Positions 59,733-64,000 of a DNA stretch of 64,000 nt are shown here, piece by piece. Position numbers and translations under genes: made by a program. The DNA is taken from the NCBI GenBank assembly GCA_036502345.1, contig DASXYT010000173.1, positions 9,644 through 73,643 of the forward strand. The letters are read 5' to 3'. Numbering within the stretch: position 1 is the first letter of the stretch; each line of letters begins with the position of its first letter. Origin of the DNA: DATEPR01 sp036502345. GTDB taxonomy: Bacteria; Actinomycetota; Actinomycetes; Mycobacteriales; Pseudonocardiaceae. The notes beneath the pieces are model-generated. The model made no database searches, was not told the origin of the DNA, and saw nothing but the letters and a program-made list of their open reading frames with translations.

Positions 59733-61292
59733 ATGGACTTCGACGTGGTGGTGGCCGGAGCCGGCCCCGTTGGCCTGATGCTGGCCGGTGAACTGAGATT
59801 GCGTGGCGTGTCCGTGCTGGTCGTCGAGCGGCTCACCGAGCCGAGCGACACGATCAGGGCGGGCTCGATCAACGTGCCGACGGCCGAGGCGTGCGATCGC
59901 CGTGGCCTGCTGGAGAAGCTGGCCGAGGTACATGCGCACATCATGGAGCAGATGGCCGCTTTCGCGGGCAAGCCCGCAGGCGGCACCCCGCCGGGAAAGC
60001 TGGCGGGCGGTCCCCCGCCGCGCCGGCTCGCCGGGCACTTCGCCGGCTTGTGGGAGCTGGACGTCGACCGGCTCGACCTGACCGATCCTGACTTCCAGGC
60101 CGGTCCGGCCGCCATGGTGAGCGTGGTGCCGCAGCAGGCGCTGGAGCAGATCCTCGGCGACTGGGCAACCAAGCTCGGCGTGGAGATCCGGCGCGGTGTC
60201 GAGTTGACCGGCTGCACGGCCGACGAGTCAGGCGTCACCGTCGAACTGGCGCCCTCGGGCACGGTGCGAGCCGGGTGGCTGGTCGGCTGCGACGGTGGCC
60301 GCAGTGTCGTCCGCAAGCTCGCCGGTTTCGACTTTCCCGGCACCGACCCGGTGATCACCGGCCATCAGGCCATTGTGGAACTGGCCGACCCGGAGAAGCT
60401 GCCGAAGGGCTGGAACCGCACGCCGGTCGGCATGCTGGTGTACGGACCGGGGCCCAACCGCATCCTCACCGTCGACTTCGCGGGGCCGCCCGCCGATCGC
60501 GACGCCCCCGTGACGCCGGCCGAACTGCAGGCCAGCCTGCGGCACGTCAGCGGCACCGACGTCACGATCACGGCGGTACACAGCGCCACCCGGTTCACCG
60601 ACAACGCCCGCCAGGCCAGCACGTACCGCCGTGGCCGGGTTCTGCTGGCCGGCGACGCGGCGCACGTGCACTCGCCGTTCAGCGGCCAGGGCCTCAACCT
60701 CGGCATCGGCGACGCCGTGAACCTGGGCTGGAAGCTGGCCGGCGCGGTGCAGGGCTGGGCGCCGACGGACCTGCTGGACAGCTACACCACGGAGCGGCAC
60801 CCGATCGGGGCGTGGGTGCTGGAGTGGACGAGGGCCCAGGTCGCCCTGATGCGGCCGGACGCGCTGACCGGCGCGCTGCGGGACGTGATCACCGACCTGA
60901 TGGGCACTCGGGACGGCAACACGTACTTCATCAAGAAGATCGCGGGTGTCGACCGGAACTACGACCTGGGCGGCGGCCATCCGCTGGTCGGCAAGCGGGC
61001 GCAGGAACTGGAACTGGCCGACGGCACCCGCCTCGCCGACCACTGCCACGACGGCCGCGCGCTGCTGCTCGACCTCGCAGACGACGCCGAACTACGCGAA
61101 CTGGCGGCAGGCTGGACCGACCGCGTCCAAGTGTTGACCACGACGGCCGCCAGCCACCCCGAGCTGACCGGCCTCCTGGTCCGCCCAGACGGCCACGTCG
61201 CCTGGGCAGCCGACACCGCGGGCGACCGGGAAACGTTAGCCACCGCACTGAACCGCTGGTTCGGCGTACCGGTCACGGTCGCTGTGAGCTAG
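59733..61292 (+). CDS. FAD-dependent aromatic monooxygenase (PheA/TfdB family)
   Basis: The protein has 519 residues. GAGPVGLMLAGELRLRG binds FAD at the N-terminus. GCDGGRSVVRK near residue 190 is the DG motif for NAD(P)H. GRVLLAGDAAHVHSPFSGQGLN near residue 305 is the GD motif for the FAD ribityl. The C-terminal ~120 residues are the thioredoxin-like domain of this class. Related enzymes hydroxylate phenols, polyketide aromatics or inactivate antibiotics. There are no biosynthetic genes around it, so detoxification controlled by the divergent TetR is most likely. Confidence 0.85.
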   Translation: MDFDVVVAGAGPVGLMLAGELRLRGVSVLVVERLTEPSDTIRAGSINVPTAEACDRRGLLEKLAEVHAHIMEQMAAFAGKPAGGTPPGKLAGGPPPRRLAGHFAGLWELDVDRLDLTDPDFQAGPAAMVSVVPQQALEQILGDWATKLGVEIRRGVELTGCTADESGVTVELAPSGTVRAGWLVGCDGGRSVVRKLAGFDFPGTDPVITGHQAIVELADPEKLPKGWNRTPVGMLVYGPGPNRILTVDFAGPPADRDAPVTPAELQASLRHVSGTDVTITAVHSATRFTDNARQASTYRRGRVLLAGDAAHVHSPFSGQGLNLGIGDAVNLGWKLAGAVQGWAPTDLLDSYTTERHPIGAWVLEWTRAQVALMRPDALTGALRDVITDLMGTRDGNTYFIKKIAGVDRNYDLGGGHPLVGKRAQELELADGTRLADHCHDGRALLLDLADDAELRELAAGWTDRVQVLTTTAASHPELTGLLVRPDGHVAWAADTAGDRETLATALNRWFGVPVTVAVS

Positions 61293-61516
61293 GGGGTGCT
61301 TCCTGAGTCTTCTCCGAGCGAGCGGGGGCCAGGTGCGCCAGCGGCAAGGCGACGACGACAACGCCGAGATGGTGTGCCTGGGCGTCGCGCAGCCGGAAAA
61401 CGGGCTTACGAAACACCCCAAACCGGGACCGGCGCTCCCGGCGCGCACCTCGCAGCCCTCGAAATGCCTCCCGCCAGCGGACAGGGGCTCCGCTGTGACA
61501 AACGGCCACCTGCTCG

Positions 61517-61888
61517 TCAGCCTCGCAGGAGGCAGAAGGGGTGGCCGGCCGGATCTGCGAAGATCCTCCAGCCGCGGGTGTCGACGTGGAGCAGCGTGGC
61601 ACCAAAGTCGAGGATCTGCTCCTGAGCCCGGTCAAGGTCGGGGACGTCGAGGTCCAGATGGAACTGCTGCGGGTACGCGCTGTCCGGCCATCGCGGCGCC
61701 CGGTGATCCTTCACGCGCTGGAACGCGAACACCAGGCCAGACTCCGTATGAAGGGTCGCAAAGTCGTCACTGACCGCCCACCTGCGATCGGGCTCGTTGA
61801 CCGCACCGCCGAGGAGCAATTGGTAGAACCGGGCGAGTTCAAGAACATCCGGACAGTCCAAAACCACGCACTGCAGCTTGCCGATCAC
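61517..61888 (-). CDS. VOC (glyoxalase/bleomycin-resistance fold) family protein
   Basis: The protein has 123 residues. GTG 61888 has GGAGG 7 nt upstream; the longer frame is rejected. It has the paired beta-alpha-beta-beta-beta modules: VVLDCPDVLELARFYQLLLG at the start and HLDLDVPDLDRAQEQILDFGA then FADPAGHPFCL at the end. The metal-ligand pattern is partial (His in FHLDLDV). This subgroup is common in actinobacteria and its substrates are mostly unknown. Confidence 0.82.
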   Translation of the reverse strand: MIGKLQCVVLDCPDVLELARFYQLLLGGAVNEPDRRWAVSDDFATLHTESGLVFAFQRVKDHRAPRWPDSAYPQQFHLDLDVPDLDRAQEQILDFGATLLHVDTRGWRIFADPAGHPFCLLRG

Positions 61889-62023
61889 CGGTGATCCTCC
61901 AACAGCACGGCCCTGGCTCTGGTGAGCCACAGCCGGACGGCAGAAAGGCACAGCGTAGGACCGCCGAGCGCGTAGACCTTGGCCGCCATCTGCTGCCACA
62001 TCACGATCCACGGTCGGTGCGAG

Positions 62024-62671
62024 CTAGCCGGGGTTGTTGCCCTCGGTGCGCAACTTGGTGACCAGCACGGCGGCCTGCGTGCGTCGTTCCATGCCGAGCT
62101 TGGCCAGCAGCCGGGACACGTAGTTCTTGACGGTCTTCTCGGCCAGGAACATGCGTTCGGCGATCTGACGGTTGGTCAGGCCCTCGCCGATCAGGCCGAG
62201 CAGGGACCGCTCCTGGTCGGTCAGGTCGGCCAGCGGTCCCGGGCTGTCCAGGCTGGCCCGCAGCCGGGACATCAGCACCGCCGCCGCCCGGTTGTCCAGG
62301 AGTGATCTGCCTGCGCCGACCTCGCGGACCGCTGACACCAGTTCCATGCCGCGGATGTCCTTGATCACGTAGCCACCCGCGCCGGCCAGGATGGCGTCCA
62401 GCATGGCCTGTTCATCGGTATAGGAGGTGAGAATCAGACAGTTCAGCTCAGGCAGTGCCGACCGTAGTTCCCTGCACAGCTCGACCCCGTTGCCATCGGG
62501 CAGCCGCATGTCCAGCACGGCGACGTCCGGCCGCACCGCGGGGATCCGGGCCAAGGCCTCGGCTGCCGTGCCGGCCTGGCCGACGACCGTCAGGTCATCG
62601 GCCTCGGACAGCAGATCGGCCACCCCGCGCCGGACGATCTCATGGTCGTCGACGAGGAACACGGTCAGCAC
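62024..62671 (-). CDS. dosR: DosR/DevR-like NarL-family response regulator
   Basis: The protein has 215 residues. The receiver domain has Asp8/Asp9, phospho-acceptor Asp54 in VAVLDMRLPDGNG, Thr in LILTSYT and Lys in GYVIKDI. The C-terminal LuxR-type HTH includes GLTNRQIAERMFLAEKTVKNYVSRLLAKLG. Length, the Asp54 position and long identical stretches match the mycobacterial DosR (DevR) hypoxia regulator. Its GTG start lacks a strong ribosome-binding site. No kinase gene is adjacent; the DosS-like kinase at 56.7-58.2 kb is the natural partner. Confidence 0.93.
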   Translation of the reverse strand: MLTVFLVDDHEIVRRGVADLLSEADDLTVVGQAGTAAEALARIPAVRPDVAVLDMRLPDGNGVELCRELRSALPELNCLILTSYTDEQAMLDAILAGAGGYVIKDIRGMELVSAVREVGAGRSLLDNRAAAVLMSRLRASLDSPGPLADLTDQERSLLGLIGEGLTNRQIAERMFLAEKTVKNYVSRLLAKLGMERRTQAAVLVTKLRTEGNNPG

Positions 62672-62729
62672 CGCCCCAGGCTACGACCCCGGGCAGCCCA
62701 CCGCAGCACTTCGACCAGCACCAGAGCTT

Positions 62730-62767
62730 CTAACACAATGCCGCGAGCCGAGCAGTTGTTGTGTTAG
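62730..62767 (-). terminator. Inverted repeat downstream of the GH13 gene
   Basis: CTAACACAA and TTGTGTTAG pair perfectly over 9 bp with a 20-nt loop, in an unusually AT-rich patch 6 nt beyond the GH13 stop codon. It most likely ends that transcript. Because it is also ~60 bp upstream of the DosR gene start, an operator role is possible. Confidence 0.55.
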
Positions 62768-62772
62768 GAACT

Positions 62773-64000
62773 CTAATCACCCATGGCCAGCCAGACCGCC
62801 GTGTCCCTCGGCAGTTTTCCGTCCACCAGCGGATCACTGGCCACCAGGATCTCCTTGTGCAACGGCAGGTCGGCGGGCTGCTCGGCCAGGTTCACCACGC
62901 AGGCGAACTGCTCGCCACGGCAAAACGCCAGCACACCGGGCGTACTGGGCAGCCATGCCATCGGGCCGTCGCCGAGTTCGCGCCTGCCCCTGCGGACGTG
63001 CAGCGCCTCCCGGTACAGCGCCAGCATGGAGTCCGGCCGGGCCGTTTCCGTCTGCACGGTCCGGTCCGCCCACGACGACGGCTGCGGCAGCCACGGCTCG
63101 CCCGTCGCACCTTCCGGGCTGAAGCCGAACGGAGATTGCGTACCCGACCACGGCAACGGCACCCGACAACCATCCCTGCCGAAGTCGGTGTGGTCGGAAC
63201 GCCGCCAGATCGGGTCCTGCCGCGCGTCGTCCGGCAGGTCCTCGACCTCGGCGAGGCCCAGTTCCTCGCCCTGATAGATGTAGGCGCCGCCGGGCAGGCT
63301 GAGGGTGAGCAGCGCCGCCGCACGGGCCCTGCGTTCACCAAGCGCCAGGTCCGACGCCTCGCCGATCCGACGGTCCCCCATGTCGAACGACGTGTCGGCC
63401 CTGCCGTAGCGGGTGACGTGTCGGACGACGTCGTGGTTGGACAGCACCCACGTGGCCGGCGCGCCGACCGGTTGGTGCGCTGCCAGCGTGGCGTCGACCA
63501 CGGCCCGCAGCCGGTCCGCGTCCCACGCGCAGCACAGGAAGTCGAAGTTGAACGCGGCGTGCAGCTCGTCGCTGCGCAGGTACAGCGCGAACCGCTCGGT
63601 GTCGGGCAGCCAGACCTCGCCGATCAACGCCCGGTTCGGGTACTCCTCGGCCACCCGCCGCCACTCGCGGTAGATGTCGTGCACGCCGTCCCGGTCGGCG
63701 TACGCGTCACCGGCGCCCGGGCTGCCGTCCATGATGATGTCCGGCAGGTGGCTGTCCTTCACCAGCAGCGCCGCCGAGTCGATCCGCACGCCGTCGACGC
63801 CCCGGTCGAACCAGAACCGGAGAATGTCCTCGAACTCGCCGCGCACCACGGGACTGTCCCAGTTGAAGTCCGGCTGCTCGGAGGCGAACAGATGCAGGTA
63901 CCACTCGCCCGGCGTGCCGTCCGGGTTGGCGGTCCGCGTCCACGCCCGGCCGCCGAAGATGGACGGCCAGTTGTTCGGCGGCTCGTCGCCGTTCGGTCCG
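62773..64000 (-). CDS. GH13 alpha-glucosidase/oligo-1,6-glucosidase, C-terminal part (5' end outside window)
   Basis: The frame is open to the right edge. Visible GH13 motifs are NNWPSIFGG, then QPDFNWD, region II GVRIDSA (nucleophile Asp), region III EVWL (acid Glu) and region IV SNHDVVRH (transition-state Asp). The C-terminal ~90 residues form the beta-sandwich domain. About 409 residues are present, so some 100-150 N-terminal residues with the first part of the barrel are missing. The enzyme hydrolyses terminal alpha-glucosidic bonds in short oligosaccharides in the cytoplasm. No sugar transporter or LacI regulator is seen inside the window. Confidence 0.9.
   Translation of the reverse strand, partial: GPNGDEPPNNWPSIFGGRAWTRTANPDGTPGEWYLHLFASEQPDFNWDSPVVRGEFEDILRFWFDRGVDGVRIDSAALLVKDSHLPDIIMDGSPGAGDAYADRDGVHDIYREWRRVAEEYPNRALIGEVWLPDTERFALYLRSDELHAAFNFDFLCCAWDADRLRAVVDATLAAHQPVGAPATWVLSNHDVVRHVTRYGRADTSFDMGDRRIGEASDLALGERRARAAALLTLSLPGGAYIYQGEELGLAEVEDLPDDARQDPIWRRSDHTDFGRDGCRVPLPWSGTQSPFGFSPEGATGEPWLPQPSSWADRTVQTETARPDSMLALYREALHVRRGRRELGDGPMAWLPSTPGVLAFCRGEQFACVVNLAEQPADLPLHKEILVASDPLVDGKLPRDTAVWLAMGD

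Noticed and set aside
1..64000. tRNA, rRNA, insertion sequences, phage integrase or attachment sites
   Set aside because: Looked for on both strands by eye; no cloverleaf-like block, transposase or integrase frame, or terminal inverted repeat pair was seen.

Overview
This is a very GC-rich actinobacterial chromosome segment with frequent GTG starts, ATGA/GTGA stop-start overlaps and long operons. A mycobacterial-type DosR regulator with a DosS-like kinase, a PknG-type kinase and large TPR-CHAT and vWA signalling proteins point to a filamentous actinomycete. My best guess is the order Pseudonocardiales (Lentzea/Actinosynnema/Saccharothrix-like), but no taxonomic marker gene is present. I see no rRNA, tRNA, CRISPR array, insertion sequence or prophage. 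Both window edges cut genes: a Rieske protein on the left and a GH13 glucosidase on the right.

Region 1 (about 1.2-23.5 kb) is a surface-polysaccharide locus. It opens with a 1347-residue secreted multidomain protein. It then carries four GT4 and two GT2 glycosyltransferases, two aminotransferase/acetyltransferase pairs for acylated amino sugars, a Wzx-like flippase, a Wzy/O-antigen-ligase-like polymerase, a Wzz-like chain-length protein with an Asn-rich tail, a membrane (GT39-like) glycosyltransferase, a CE4 deacetylase and UDP-glucose 6-dehydrogenase. The nucleotide-sugar dehydratase/pyrophosphorylase steps are missing, so NDP-keto-sugars must come from elsewhere.

Region 2 (23.5-27.4 kb) has two FAD oxidoreductases, a histidine phosphatase and a small AraC-type regulator. 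Region 3 (27.4-41.3 kb, all on the minus strand) is the most unusual part, a large intracellular signalling block. Read 5' to 3' it contains: a small protein made of five 18-residue repeats; an ECF-type sigma factor; a 173-residue partner; a TPR-CHAT protease-like protein; a small membrane protein; a coiled-coil protein; a PknG-type Ser/Thr kinase with TPRs; a PP2C phosphatase; a vWA protein; an FHA protein; an unknown protein; and a DnaJ-NERD membrane protein. Kinase, phosphatase and FHA protein all carry N-terminal zinc ribbons. The sigma/partner/TPR-CHAT trio recalls, without any CRISPR parts, the protease-controlled sigma switch of type III-E CRISPR systems.

Region 4 (42-53.9 kb) holds a secreted protein, a TetR-regulated membrane protein, a MacAB-like ABC exporter operon with two adaptors and a lipoprotein sharing Gly/Phe-rich stretches, a small conserved protein, a degenerate CHASE3-HAMP sensor lacking the kinase His, and a two-domain GNAT protein. 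Region 5 (53.9-64 kb) has a noncoding array of GGGTCGAC motifs at about 41-bp spacing, an ABC-F ATPase, a DosS-like kinase, a short Acg-like nitroreductase relative, a TetR/FAD-monooxygenase divergent pair, a VOC protein, DosR and the GH13 enzyme. A DosR-box-like sequence lies upstream of the Acg-like gene.
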